Below are positions 1 to 12,299 of a stretch of 44,036 bases of DNA, piece by piece. The stretch is from Elysia marginata (Eukaryota; Mollusca; Gastropoda; Plakobranchidae), in contig BMAT01007205.1 of assembly GCA_019649035.1 (NCBI GenBank), positions 169,815 through 213,850 on the forward strand, given 5' to 3'. The position numbers and the translations under genes are program-made. The notes below the pieces were generated by a model. The model did not search any database and had not been told where the DNA came from. It saw only the letters and a list, made by a program, of their open reading frames with translations. The first letter of the stretch is position 1. The number at the start of each line of letters is the position of its first letter.

Positions 1-2560
1 CAAAGTTTGCCAATGGCATCGCGTTATCGATAACCCATTTGTCCCCTATGGTTTGGCCTAAGTGGCTCGGAAGCTGTAACTGATAACGCTGAATTACATT
101 GATTGTAGCTAAAGCACGGACAGCAACGGAAAATTGCGGGGGGTTGGCGTTTTACCATATTATGTTTACGGCAAAAAAAGTGTGTGCCTGGTTATAAAAT
201 CATATTCTTTTGTTTATAAAAGTACATATATATCGAAACGGAGAAAAACTTAAATCTTAATTTTTGATCTCTGATATTTGAGAAAACGTCTTTTACAAAA
301 CTACATTCCTTATGTTTAATTTCTTAACGTTGAGTTTTAACGTTTGTTATCTGGTTTCTATTCAAGTATCTCTGGGAACTTGTATAGTTTCATTGTTCTT
401 TTTTCCCCATTCTTTTTAGAAAGATAGATCAAAATAGAGTTTTATCCTTCGTTGCTAGTAATACGGTAGCAGTCAGTGTTAAGGTAAATTTAGTATAAGG
501 TCGATGGGAGAGAAAAAAACATTGTCGTCGCCTCGAATAATGCGAGCTCAAAATAGACTACTTGAAGTTATTTGAACTCAGAAGACTTAATTCTTTGTCG
601 TTATTGCTGTTGCTGTTTTTCGAAGCTTTATCGATCGCGACGCAGGCAGAAAAGTTGTAATGGATTTGAAATCCGATTTCTCCCAAGTGTCACTTACAGT
701 TACATAATTCATATCCCTATCCCCCGCCACTACCTCTGCTGAATTTCAATTCAACGGACTTTTTGGTTTAGCCGTCGTGAAACTTAAGAGGAATTAAAAC
801 TCATCATAGTTTTTAAAAAAATGTATTTCTTGCAATGTTTTAAAGAATCGTTTTATTTAAGCATGGCTAGACTTTTCTAACTGTCGTGAAAGGAGGCAGC
901 GTTTTAACAACGTATAATAGTAAACTATAACAGTACTCTGTGAGCTAGTCGTTTATTAGTGTGACCGGTTTCTAACAGAGCTGAAATGGTTTGTAAACAC
1001 TGTTACCACCGAGCCCACTTTTCATTTACTCTCAAATCCTTTTGCTTCCCTTGCTTTGGTGGGGAATGTGTTATCTTCATGTTTACCATTCAACATCAAT
1101 GGAGAGAAAACTTGGGTTTGTATTACTTGTTTTTGTTGTTAGTGCTTTTTAACCCGCACAGAAAATGTCATGCGCCGAAAAACTCTCAGTTGCGGGCTGA
1201 CTATTGAGAGATTTAGTGTTGTAATGTTCTCGTATTTTGGCCGAGTTTTCTTGGGTTGTTTTTTTATGGAATGGGATTTTTGTTCTTTCTGTATTTTATT
1301 CTATCCTTTTATAATTTGACTGTGGCAGTATATGGGTTTAAAGAAGACGATAAACCCGTTGCGGTAATTTATGACGCTCATAATAGACCAGTGACGTTTG
1401 CTTGCTCTGTCACCCTTAGGAGAAAAGTGGGTCGCTCGTGCATGTTGATTGGTCGCTCGAACTCGCGCGACGGAGTTATCTATTTCTTTCATGATATATT
1501 GTATCACTGGTATTGGTTATTATAGACGGGTGGTTGTATTAGAGCTGCTAAAGAGAAACAGGCAGATAGAGTGGACGGCAGGCACAGACAAAGGTATAAA
1601 TTAAGAGACGAAGCAGGCTCAAAATTTTTTACAACAATGTTAATCAATGCCAGCTCATTCCTCCCCTTTTTACAAATTCCTGTCCTTATCATTAAAGCTG
1701 TTCTGGTGGAAATGTGGATAGAAAGAAGAGCGTGGCCGGGGGAAGTTGTAGACCATACGTTTGACCAGGATGTTTTTGTATGTATGAGTATAATATGTAT
1801 CATCCTGTACTTTTTCCTGCTTTGTACACTGTTTATTTCATCATAGATTGGATTCGTTTCATCTGATTTGTGTCACATTGTTTTCTTTGTCCCTAAAGAT
1901 TTGCTTTCAATGTTCGATAATTGCGCATTTTTTTAAAATATAATTTTACCAACATTTCACGACCTATAATGTGGTTACTTTAACTAAGGCGGCGAGTTTT
2001 CTTCTGCGCCCGATCGACGTCACAAGGTTTATTTCCTTTACAACAAAACGCCGCGCTGCAGGTAAATAATATGAACAAATGGAAGAAACAGTTCATATTA
2101 GCAGTCATTTTAAGTTGGTGTAATAATGTAATATTAGAATTTCACAGATTAAGTAATCGAGATTTGCGGCTGCTGTTTTTCACGCCACCGAAGTGTTTGA
2201 GATTAACTTCTAGAAGGTAACAAGAATGATTTCAGAGAGCAATTAGAGAAATTCCTATTTTGTGAACCTCACCTAATAGTGTTATCTGGATTTTTAAAAT
2301 TTATTTATAAGTCTATGGCGATCTGAGACTTTTTTTTTCTTCTTGCCTTCACCCTAAAGATTAAAAAAAAGTTTCAGTTTTCGTGGTTGTTGTTTTTTTT
2401 TACTCGGCGTTTAGTTTAATTGGTCACGCAAGCTGTCGTATTATTGTTTTTCTCGCCTTGAAACACCTATTCTGTTATTGTATTCTGTTATTACTCCATT
2501 CATTGCTGCTTCTGAACTCCTCCATTTTTATAACATTTGAACCTGAAGTTTGTGGCTTTT
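1..2560. other. Non-coding DNA upstream of first TRPM exon in window
   Basis: I see no exon here. The frames open at 1256-1525 and 1571-1846 have no TRPM S1-S2 similarity and no supporting splice sites. A perfect 12-bp palindrome (GTTATCGATAAC) lies at 23-34. The stretch is most likely TRPM intron. Confidence 0.6.
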
Positions 2561-2589
2561 AAGATGTGTATTATTATGATCTTCAAATT

Positions 2590-3060
2590 CCCTTTTCAAT
2601 AATGTGGCATTTGAACTCTTTCCCCTATGTTATGACCCTTGAACTCCTCCAAAAGTGTGGTATTTTAACTTTTTGTCCATTGTTATAGCCCTTGAGCTCC
2701 TCCAATATTGTGGCATTTGAGATCATTCTCCATTGGTATAACCCTTGAACTCCTCCAATCGCGTGGCATTTGAAATCTTTCTCCATTGTTATAACCCTTG
2801 AGCTCCTCCAATAGTGTGGCATTTGAAATCTTTCTCCGTTGTTAAACCGGTAATCCTTGAGCTCCTTCAATAGTGTGGTATTTGAGATCTTTCTCCGTTG
2901 TTATAACCCTTGGGCTCCTCTAATACTGTGGCCTTTTAGGTTCTTCACAATTGTTATGACCATTGATTTCCTTCTCCAATAGTCAGGCCTTTGAGCTCTC
3001 TCCATTCTTATGACCAATGGTATAGCACTTTAGCTCCTTTTCCATTTTTATGACCATTGG
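2590..3060. repeat. 53-bp minisatellite next to TRPM exon
   Basis: There are about eight to nine diverged tandem units with a period near 53 bp. The core is GTGGCATTTGAAATCTTTCT followed by CCATTGTTATAACCCTTGAG and CTCCTCCAAT. The array decays toward its right end and stops about 20 bases before the splice acceptor at 3082. A minus-strand frame open at 2625-2870 is only read-through of the repeat. Confidence 0.9.
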
Positions 3061-3082
3061 CCTCCTCTATGTCTCTTTACAG

Positions 3083-3331
3083 ATAGTAGCGTCGGAGCCG
3101 ACCAAGATCAGCATGAAGCTGCGCGTGTACATCTCGCAACTGTGGAACATCCTGGACACACTCGGCATCTCGCTGTTCATCGTGGGCTTCGTGCTGCGCT
3201 TCATCCCGTCCACGTTGAGGGACGCACAGCTCATCTACACCGTGGACATCATCTTCTGGAACATCCGCATCCTGGAGATCCTCTCAGTCAACAAGTACCT
3301 GGGGCCTTACGTGAAGATTATTGGCAAGCTG
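3083..3331 (+). CDS. TRPM exon: S3, S4 and S4-S5 linker
   Basis: The exon is 83 codons, phase 0 at both ends, with acceptor CTCTTTACAG and donor CTG|GTGGGG. It opens with a SEPTK stretch. S3 follows around the residues YISQLWNILDTLG, then S4 around VDIIFWNIRILEILSV, then the S4-S5 linker NKYLGPYVKIIGKL, which matches the vertebrate TRPM3/6/7 pattern NKYLGPYV closely. It is much more GC-rich than its flanks. The preceding exon, which should encode S1-S2, was not found in the upstream 3 kb. Confidence 0.93.
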
Positions 3332-3395
3332 GTGGGGTCTTAGTTTGTTTAAACAATGTGTTGTGTCTTCTGTTTGTGTGTAGCTTACTGTTCTT

Positions 3396-3590
3396 ATCTC
3401 GGTCTCCCTCCTTCTCTCTCTCTATCTATCTATCTAATTTTTATTCTCTCTCTTTCTATTTTTCTTAACTTTGTCTCTCTTATTTGTCTCTCTACATCTA
3501 TCCCTTTCTCGCTGCCCCTCTCCTCCTCTCTATCCTCATGTCTCTTTCTTTGTCTCACTCTCTTGCTCTTTCTTTACTTTGCATGTGTAT
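3396..3590. repeat. CT-rich polypyrimidine tract in intron
   Basis: Long run of TCTC, TCTA and CCTC on the plus strand just after the donor at 3332, with low complexity and no coding content despite open frames across it. Confidence 0.8.
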
Positions 3591-4409
3591 GCTATACCCT
3601 TTTCAGTTTTATGAAACTACAGATCTTTAATCCCTTTGACGATTTAGACATTTATGTAAGATTGAGATTTATAGCTTAGCTTACCATTCCTAATGCTTGC
3701 TTGTTTCGTATATTTTCTTTTATCCTCTTTTTTTTTAATCGGGCATATTCACAATCCTCATTTATACACTGGAAAAAAAACTGTTACCATGAGAAATGAA
3801 CGAACTACCTGCAATGTCAAATTAATTTTTTGTTATTTATTACAAAGTATTGATTAAACAACTACAATGTACATTAATTTGTGTCTTTTAACCAGTCCAA
3901 AGGAACACAATGTCACAAATTTCACATAAAAGAGCAAAATTGTCAAGAATTCATTTTACCTTTCTTCAAAGTTTTAGAATGGCCTGTAAAAATACTAAAA
4001 TAGGAATAGCCCTTATACATATTTTATACATGTATTAGATTTTTTTTGTTTACAAAAGTAAAGGAGAAAGGCTGAATATATTAAGCACTTATTTTTAATT
4101 TAAAAAATTCAAGTTTTCTACATTTGACCCATTAGACGTAGCTTCAAAACAGAATATAGCGAAAGATCATTCTGTGTCTACCCTAGATACATGTACCTCG
4201 TGAACTTTAAGTTGCGTAAAAACCAAGCATGTGTTTTATAAATATAGCTGGTGTACACATGAAACTAATGTTTTTATTGATTGTTCCGAATATATTACTG
4301 ATGCAGGCACATTATTAATGTTTTTTTGATGGATTGTCCTGAAATACGTACTTTTGCTCTCATTTAAAGTCCAAAATCTCTTTTTTTTTCTTTACTATTT
4401 GTATTGCAG

Positions 4410-4587
4410 CTGCGGGACATGTGCTACTTCTTGACTATCCTGTTCATTGCTGTGACCAGCTTTGGTCTGGTGCGCCAGTCTGTACATTTCCAGGGAAAAT
4501 CTGTGTCCTGGCACACACGACTACGCAACGTCTGGTATTATCCATACTGGATGATCTATGGAGAATTATTTGCTGATGATATAGATC
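4410..4587 (+). CDS. TRPM exon: S5 and pore
   Basis: The exon has 59 codons plus one base, between acceptor TATTGCAG and donor C|GTAAGT. S5 is LRDMCYFLTILFIAVTSFGL followed by VRQSV. The pore helix and filter read YYPYWMIYGELFADDID. The acidic residue in the YGE triplet is the one tied to divalent permeation in TRPM6/7-type channels (family knowledge). A trinucleotide microsatellite starts about 10 bases past the donor. Confidence 0.93.
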
Positions 4588-4595
4588 GTAAGTTT

Positions 4596-4672
4596 GTGAT
4601 AATTATTATTGTAATAATAGTAGTAATGATAATAATAATATTTATTATAATAATAATAATAATAATAATAGA
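4596..4672. repeat. AAT/ATA trinucleotide microsatellite
   Basis: Runs of AATAATAAT and TTATTATT in imperfect blocks immediately after the exon donor at 4588. It is followed by GAGCGCTTTCCC, a pattern often found at dispersed-repeat ends beside microsatellites. Confidence 0.85.
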
Positions 4673-4969
4673 AACAATATGCTGAGCGCTTTCCCCCAAA
4701 AGCTCAAAATCCTTTACAACATCATGAAATCAATACAGTTGTTGCTTTCTCCAGTTATGGTTTCAGCTTTTGGATGCAGTCTAAACAAGTACAAAATTTT
4801 GTGCTAACTATGTATTAGATTTAAAAACGTTTGACTGCAGAGATGGTCAGTGATAGATATCATTTGTGTGGAATGTACACATAATAGGTGAAGTTGTGCT
4901 GATGGTCACTTTGATAAAATATTTCTATAGCTATTATTGGAGTAAAGGGTGGCATCAGATTTTTAATAT

Positions 4970-5172
4970 TCTCTCTCTCCCCCCTCTCTCTCCTCTTTCT
5001 CTCCTCTCTTTCTCTCTCACCTATCCTTTATCTCTCTCTGCTCTATCCCTTCTCTCTCTCCTCTCTCCTCTATCTCTCTCATCTGTCCTTTATCTCATCT
5101 GTCTCTGTTCTATCCCTTCTCTCTCTCCTCTATCTCTCTGCTCTATCCCTTCTTTTCTCTCTCTTTCTCGCC
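4970..5172. repeat. CT-rich polypyrimidine tract
   Basis: A second block of (CTCT)n mixed with TATCCCTT units of roughly 30-40 bp, inside the intron between S5 and S6 exons. The open frame through it encodes only Leu/Ser. Confidence 0.85.
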
Positions 5173-5368
5173 CTGATATCATATATGAAATAATAACATG
5201 ACCGTCAAGAAACAAATAGTTATACAAACGGTTTTTTTTTATCTCTTTCTTTCTTCAAATCTTTAAATTTAAAAAGACAGGTCAGTGTAGTTTTTATGTC
5301 GATTAAATAATTCTAAGCCATGTTTTGTAATGTGTAATATGTGTGGAATTTTTTTTGTATTTGTCCAG

Positions 5369-5501
5369 CATGTGATATTGAGGAAAACAATGTTGATGGT
5401 ATATGTACAATCTATGCATCCTGGCTGGCGCCGTTCCTTATGTTTGTCTTCTTGCTGGTTGCAAACATTTTGATGGTTAATCTGCTGATTGCTAGGTTCA
5501 A
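5369..5501 (+). CDS. TRPM exon: outer pore loop and S6
   Basis: Acceptor TTGTCCAG and donor AA|GTAAGT; it enters at phase 1 and leaves at phase 2. The outer pore loop carries two cysteines (PCDIEENNVDGIC), the usual position of the TRPM pore-loop disulfide. S6 follows as FLLVANILMVNLLIARFN, nearly identical to the family consensus VANILLVNLLIAVFN. The change of Val to Arg in the LLIARF motif, at the cytoplasmic end of S6, is unusual. Confidence 0.93.
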
Positions 5502-6099
5502 GTAAGTCAGCACATTATGTTTACTCCTATGGCAATGCTGATTCCCTAGCATATAACCACATATATCATAGTTTGCTCCCTGTCACATATTATTTCCTAG
5601 ATTTTGAGCAATTTCTATTTTTCTTATAAATGTTTTAGTTGGGTTGATTTTGTTGTTTATTTTGTTTCTGTAAACTTTAACTTATCTTTGTGGCTGAACC
5701 CTTGAAGCAAGACCTAGACAAATGTTTGTGAAAATGCATCAGAGGAGATCAACTCACTTTATCCTCACAATTACATGCAGACATTTTCAAATTTAAAGTC
5801 ACTTTCTTTATTGAGGGGCTCAACTGTAATCATTATGATCAAATCTCCTCGTGAGAATGGCTCATACATAATGAACATTTAAAGACTAGTCACAAATTGA
5901 GATGTTCATATATAATATCATTTTTTTTTGTTTAACAGCTTCTAGGGCTGTGTTGTCCTAAAAAACTGCCACAAGGTAATTGAATTTGCAATAAACTATG
6001 TCTTTCAACTGATAATACTTTTTAAAGGTAGTTATTGAACAATAAACATCTTTTATCAATCAAGTTTTTATTTTATTTTTTTCCGTATTTCGTCCTCAG

Positions 6100-6290
6100 T
6101 GCTACTTTTATACGCAACAATGCCAACTCCAAAGAGATCTGGATGTTTCAGCGATACGCTCTGATTCTGCAGTATGAGATGAGACCAATCCTTCCACCCC
6201 CGTTCATTATCATCACACATATCTATTTGGCGTGCAAGTTCATTAGGCGAAAGTGCAAGGGAAAGAGGGATTTTTATGACAATGGATTGA
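6100..6290 (+). CDS. TRPM exon: S6 end and TRP box
   Basis: Acceptor GTCCTCAG and donor A|GTGAGT; enters at phase 2 and leaves at phase 1. It starts inside the FN codon after S6 and encodes the TRP box (IWMFQRY), then MRPILPPPFIIITHIYL. This is the conserved RPxLPPPxII segment of TRPM1/3/6/7 proteins. A basic patch (FIRRKCKGKRD) follows and may face the membrane. Confidence 0.93.
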
Positions 6291-6825
6291 GTGAGTTTGT
6301 AGAACTTTTATGGTAGAAGATTTCTTTCAATAATTTTCTTTTTTTAACATTTCTACCTTTTATTCAATTTAAGGGTCTTAATTTTAAAAAAGAGCCAAGT
6401 AAGCTAGGAAATCTCAAAAATGCAAGATTATGCATGCTTATTTACTTGCTTAGTTGCTTCAATACTTATAGTGCCTGAGCCAATTTGTCCATAAAATTTG
6501 ATTTTTAAAGTATGTATTTTATAAATGCAAAAAAAAATTCTTGCATTTTGGTTTCATGTAGGTAAATTTACATCAGCGTGGCTTAATTTTTCAGAGAAAT
6601 GCTTAAAATGAATGGCAACAATATGCAAAAAGTTTCAAGAAAAGCAATATTTTGACATTTTTTTTAAATAGAATTGCTCTTTACTTGTGTATGTCATTTT
6701 GGACATAATTATGCTTTATGATATTGTTTTTTTTTACCTGTAAACTGATCATGTGTTTCATGTTTCTTTTTTAAAACAATCTTTGAAGGAAGTGCACATT
6801 TAGCTATTCTTTAAACTTTTTCCAG

Positions 6826-6958
6826 AGCTTTTCCTCTCCCATGAAGATACAGAAAAGCTGCATGACTTTGAGGAGGAATGCATGGAAGATCTGTATAGAG
6901 AAAAGGAGATGAGGCATCACAGTTCCAACGAGGAGAGGATCAGATTCATCAATGAAAG
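6826..6958 (+). CDS. TRPM exon: post-TRP helical linker
   Basis: Acceptor TTTTTCCAG and donor AAAG|GTTGG. It encodes LFLSHEDTEKLHDFEEECME and then SSNEERIRFINER. This matches the TRPM3 stretch ending in HDFEEQCIEEYF...SSNDERIR. A second AG two bases downstream (start 6828) would break the frame, so the first AG is used. Confidence 0.92.
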
Positions 6959-7488
6959 GTTGGAAATTCTGTGTGTGTGTGCATGAACATCGTTCAATTT
7001 AGGTATCAGTGGGAACCAGTGTATACAAGTTTGGGTCTTTTCTTGTAAAAAAAAAAATTAATTGGTTCTTAAATTTCTCTTTTTTATTTTACAGAAGTCA
7101 AGGAGGCAAATGAGATATTCAAATCCATAAATTTAACAGTGTATACGGGTTAATGCATCAATAGTGTATTAACAATAGATTATAATAAGGACATAAAGTG
7201 TTCTTTACTTATCATCCTGGCATCTTAAAAGTCACCGACTATTCACCAAAAGACCCTTCTTATTTTTAAATGAGCAAAAGCAAGGAGAATCATTACAGCA
7301 TTCAGCATCCTGGCTATCCTGAAGAAAATAAAATAGTATTCCTGAAAAATTATCAAGCTCGTTAATTGAGGACATTTACCTTTATGTCCAACTAGGATCC
7401 ATGCTTATATACATTCAATCTAACATCACTTAGTTAAGAGTCTGTCTCACTTTGCATTTTGTCTTGAATGAGCTTGTCTACATTTCAG

Positions 7489-7672
7489 AGTGGAGAACAT
7501 GTCCTTACGTCTAGACGACATCAACGTAAAGGATAACCACTTGCGTCTGACGCTGGGAGCTCTGGACCACCGTATGGCTCGCATTGATGATTTGGAGACC
7601 TCACTGCATGAGGCTTTGAAGATTATCAGGGTCATGTCAGAGAGATCTGCTCTAGGCAGTCAGGAATCTCTT
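7489..7672 (+). CDS. TRPM exon: C-terminal coiled coil
   Basis: Acceptor CATTTCAG and donor CTT|GTGAGT. The two bases carried over complete an Arg codon, then VENMSLRLDDINVKDNHLRL follows. Heptad-like hydrophobics (L, V, M, I) run to about ALKIIRV. In TRPM channels this region forms the tetrameric coiled coil, and VENMSxRLxxxN is a hallmark of the TRPM1/3/6/7 branch. Phase 0 at the 3' end matches the next exon. Confidence 0.92.
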
Positions 7673-7737
7673 GTGAGTGCCATTTTTTTTTCATTCATTT
7701 TGATTTAGATTATGTTGCTATGCTTTTGTTCTCTAAG

Positions 7738-7813
7738 GATTTTAAACAAGAAGCGGGGTTAGTAGAAGCCTGTTTGATTTTAAACAAGAAGCGGGGTTAG
7801 TAGGAGCCTGTTT
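7738..7813. repeat. 38-bp tandem duplication
   Basis: Two adjacent copies of a 38-bp unit (start GATTTTAAACAAGAAGCGGG) differ by one base, A versus G, near their ends. It lies in a TRPM intron. Confidence 0.95.
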
Positions 7814-8181
7814 TTCCACACTTTTTGCCAATTGAGCATCCCAGGTTATTACTAACCTAACACACAAAAAAAAAACTCTTTGTTGCAGATTGAAGATATT
7901 TTCTTGCCAACCAAACATTTCCAATTGTATTTCAGGGGTTTTAAAAATTAATGAACAGATCAGTCTGTTTACGCTAAACAAATTTGCAACTTTTTATGCA
8001 AGTCTTATTTTTTTAAACGGGACAGTTTAGAACTTTGGCGATCAGAACTGTTTTGTGATGGACATGTTGGCTTTTTAACAATGTTTTTTTTTTTATGGAA
8101 AGATACCCATAATAAATGTGAAATATTTTGATATGTCAGAATGTCTTCAACCAATCTGAATTTTACTTTTTCCCTCATTAG

Positions 8182-8351
8182 GACTATGGTCACCCCCGGA
8201 CTTACAGCAGTAGCAGTAGTATTGACGGCAGCCACAGTCAAGCCAGTGGAATTGGTCAAGTGTGCAACATAGAGCCTGTGTCTGTTCGGACTCAGCCCTC
8301 TCCCATATTGGTGCACTCTAAGAAAAAGACACGGGCAGAGCAACTGAGAAC
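8182..8351 (+). CDS. TRPM exon: start of disordered tail
   Basis: Acceptor TCCCTCATTAG and donor AC|GTAAGA; 56 codons plus two bases. It encodes a Ser-rich low-complexity stretch with a run of serines (TYSSSSSID), then VCNIEPVSVRTQPSPI and a basic patch (HSKKKTRAEQLRT). It is placed by continuous phase with both neighbours and by composition, not by domain homology. Confidence 0.85.
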
Positions 8352-8816
8352 GTAAGAATTTTTTTTTGGTTTTTTTTTGTTGAATTAATTAAGTGAACAG
8401 TATTTGGGTTCTATTCGTGTTATACTAGCTTAAGCTAAATAAGGTTAGACAGTGTCCTTTTTTTTCTTCTTTTTTTTTGTGCAGCTGTTTGTTTGTTTGT
8501 TTTTGTTTAGTTTGTTTGTTTAGGTTGTTTTAATACGATCTTTTAAAAGGAAAACAGCTTTTTTAAGCTTTTTAAATTGAATTGATAAATTTAGGGTGAT
8601 AAAATCGATTTTTGTATCATTTTAGTTTTTATTTTTGTTTTGTTTTGCTTTCTAGTTTTTAGAGATTATTGCCATTTTTTTTTATTTTCTTGATGTTTTT
8701 AACAGAAAACTTTAAAATTATCTCTCACCAAAAATAAAAATAGACATGTTTATCACTGTTATCATTATTTTTACCTCTTTCTCACTGGTTTTTTTCTACC
8801 CTCGGAAACAAAACAG

Positions 8817-9852
8817 GTTTACAAGTAATGTGCGTCAGAGGCAGCTCAGTGGGTCTGAATTTGCCATGGACGAGTCTGACCAGTTTGTGGGTGAACCAGC
8901 TCCTTGTAAACCTCAAACTAAAGTAACACCTGTACCTCGTGATGTTGTCCGATTTAGTATAGGGGAGAGTCCAGATGTTAACAATAGCAGCTCAGGGGCT
9001 AAAGCTGATTCGTCAGGAACTAAAACAGAACCTAGTGTTTCATCATGTTCACCAGGAGTCCAAACTGGAGGCAGTGATGAACTTTCTTCCCAGAAACAAA
9101 AGATGAAAAATTTTGCATCCCAGGTGGTACGGTTTGCTGAGCCTACAGTTCGGTCGCTAGATGAACCAGAATGCGGGCCACCAATTGATGTCATGGCCAA
9201 GTTGGACTCTGGTACGCATACAACTGCAAAGCTGCCCGAGTATTCTGTGTCTGATGGTGGAGGGGCTGAACTGAGTGAGTCAAGTCAGCTGGATATCTCT
9301 GCATTCAAGGCAACAACAGACGAAGGACATTCCTCAGGCACAGGCGCCCTTCCCACCCTGAAAGTAGACACACCATCTAGTGTCGCAACACCCCAGCAAT
9401 CTCCACAGACTCTCAGGCGGCGGCGCAGTAGCTCCAACTCCGGCACGGGACCACCTGCCCTTACTGTCAACACTACACTTGCCAACACACCTGGTCTGGT
9501 CCCAAGCTCCATGCCCGAATCATCTGCTCGGTTTACCACCCCAAGCCTGGATGGCATCAGCCAGTCGGCAGCTCGCGATCTCTCTTCCATGTTCAACCCA
9601 CTGATTGGGGAGTATACAAGTATCACGGACAATATCGACACGTCCTGCCTGACAGATCTTTCTCCGCCTCGATCACCTACTCACACTCCTAGCAGAGCGT
9701 TTTCAGCTCCTGAGGGTTACAAGGATGTCGAGGACCGCTTGAAGGAGCGCTCTGCAGCCGATAGCAAACAAAGAGAACTGAAGCAGGCAGAAGAGATGGA
9801 ACATCAGCGCATGGAGTCTCTTATCAGACATCGCTTGAGGCAAATATCACAG
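8817..9852 (+). CDS. TRPM exon: long Ser/Pro-rich cytoplasmic tail
   Basis: Acceptor AAAACAG and donor CAG|GTAAAC. One base completes a Thr codon and 345 codons follow at phase 0. The exon is mostly disordered. Two similar VVRF segments (DVVRFSIGESPD and SQVVRFAEPTV) stand about 60 residues apart. A basic-Ser cluster (LRRRRSSSNSG) looks like a kinase site, and SPPRSPTHTPSRAFSAPEG is proline-directed. The last 45 residues are highly charged and probably helical (KERSAADSKQRELKQAEEME). The open frame starting at 8746 extends upstream of the acceptor and is not all coding. Confidence 0.9.
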
Positions 9853-12299
9853 GTAAACTTTTGTTTCTGTTTTGCTTTGTTTTTTCAATTCATTTCAGAA
9901 TGTTGCTTGTGTTTTGTTGTTTATGTGTAATATAAATTTGTAATGAAAGCCTTTGAAATAATGTGTATCTAGTTTGTCTTTTATTTTTGGAGCTGAGGAA
10001 TATTAGCAGAGTTTGATTTCAAATGTGCAATACCCAATTATTGACAAGTATAAGTGTTATAGCTCTAAACAACTTGGATATCACATATTTCTGGCAAGGT
10101 ATTGGTAACTCATTCTGAATTATGAACTTTATAATATAATTGTCATGTCTTTGATTTCAATTTATAAGGCTTTTCGATTATCTATTTAATGATATTATGT
10201 GAGAGTAAAATTTATTAAATGAGGTAGCATGGAAGTATAATAGACCCTCACTTTAAAATATAGAAGTTGTCTTTTTTCTCAGTAACCTTAATTATTTAAG
10301 AGTTTTTCACAAAAATTTGCAAAATATTTGATTGCTTTATTTAGCAGTAGAATGTCTTTTGTAGAACTATTGGAAACTTTTTTGTTGTTCTAGCTTTTCC
10401 TTCATTCTGGGTAACATTGAATTTAGGTTTTCCTCCTCTCTGTCTCTTTCTCTCTAGCTTTTTATTTTCTAAATTGGTTTCCTTGCATAAGTGAGCTGGT
10501 TATTTTTGTTAATGTGTTATGGTTAGCTATGTTGGCTTTCATCACAAACACTTTTTTGCTCTGTGCTTTTAAAGAGTAGATTTAATAAATCACTCTGCTA
10601 TGACAGGGAAATCAGTTAAATCAGTTTGTATTTTTCTTTCAGCCTGATTGGTTATATTTCATGGGTAGGTTATTGTTATTACTGGGGAAAGGTGTAGTTA
10701 AAATGAAAAGGAAAACTACTGACCATAATTATAAGCATGCCCCTGGAAATAATTTTTTTTTACCAGAAGTCTAACACAAGTCCCGACCTAAAATCCCTTT
10801 GTTGTTGTAAGTGGTACATTTAACCTGTACAGTGCAACATGTCCTAATCAGTAAGCTAATTCCTGAAAGTATTTTGGATCAACAACCCAATCAAATGCAG
10901 AACTCATTTTATGCCATTTTGGTTGTAAAGCTATATCTATAGGTTTTGTATAATGAATGGTCAATTAAAGATATTCAGGTGTGAAAAGTACTTTATTACA
11001 GACAGTTACTTCACCAATACCATTTCATGTCTCAACTAAATCCACATTAACTTTGATGGTGGAGGAATTGTTTCTCTAACAGGCTCCCTCCTTCCTAGTT
11101 GTTCAGTACAATAATATGTCTTGAGGGTGAATGAGGCATTTGTTACAATTTTCACTTTCAAAAGCATTGCTGTTTTTAACAAGACATTTTTGTAACCTCT
11201 GAAATGTCAAAAATTTCTTAAGATTATAACTAGATAAAGCTAATAAAACTTTTGCTGATTCTAAACATAGAGGATAGAAGAAAAAGAAATCTTTCTATGG
11301 CGTTTTCTGAAAAAGGTGATATCCAAGATGGGACTTATTCACGCTGGAAGCTAGACATTTTTCTTTAAAAAGTTGTATGTAACAAACAGAATCCAAAAAA
11401 CCATATCTTTCTGCCGAAAAAAGATTCTGTACGAGTTGAGGAGACAACCTATTCTTTATAATAATACACGACTCTCAGAAAAGTTCATTAAGAAGTTAAC
11501 TGGAAAAAAGTATAAGGTGACAGCATACAAATGTTAAAGGGTACTTTATTGTGAATTGAACTTAAACGTGGTTTTGCTTCTTTTCTCTTCTTTTCTTTCT
11601 TAAATCTGTTTTGATTCTCAATTAAATTTTTTGTCTGCTCTTGTGAAAATGGGTTCTTAGTCATTTTAGAAAAGCTTGAACAAAATGAGTTTATTGAAAA
11701 AAAAGAAGAAAAGAAAACTGTAAATCTTTAGTATTTGTTTGCCGTAGAATTTCAAAAACTTGTCACATTTTGAAAAGTAGATAGTAATCTTTTTATTTCT
11801 TTGTACTGTAGCGCTAAGTTTGTCTTAAAGTAGTATTATATGTTTCGTTTTGTATAACAAATCTGTGTGAATGTCACTTTTTATGTTTCAATGTGTTTGT
11901 ATTTTTGTTTATTGATAGTAAAACTTTTCCTTTGCGTGTTGCCAACATGCACTTCTATCTTTGAATGTGATTCCAGAGAGAGATTCTTGCAAGGCTATTT
12001 GCTCAGGTTCGTCTCATGCATACTGAGCACAACGCTCATTTCTCATCCCCCCCCCCTGCAATTTATATTCATTTAAAACTCTGTGCTTTATTTTCTTACC
12101 TGTTCATGATGCAGTTGGCAAGTTGGCACTTTTCAGGCTTTTGTTTAAACTCAGGGTGCTTTGTGGTAAATGCTGCTGCTTTTTGTTTGCTGTGGTTTTT
12201 ATTTTGTTTATCTTTTTTTTTTATCTCTTGCAATTATGGATAAGGATATCTTAATTGTTTATCAATATTTTGAGGAAGAGTCACATTGCTTTCGTACTG
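9853..12299. other. TRPM intron, left part, nothing recognised
   Basis: AT-rich intron DNA. I see no exon, repeat array or element remnant. The open frames 11867-12076 and 12016-12243 are Cys/Phe/Leu-rich chance frames. Confidence 0.6.

Noticed and set aside
1256-1846. Two hydrophobic open frames as the missing S1-S2 exon of TRPM
   Set aside because: No TRPM similarity and no matching phase-0 donor.
2590-3060. CRISPR-like array
   Set aside because: Head-to-tail diverged minisatellite with no unique spacers, in eukaryotic intron DNA. The same holds for 28445-28735.
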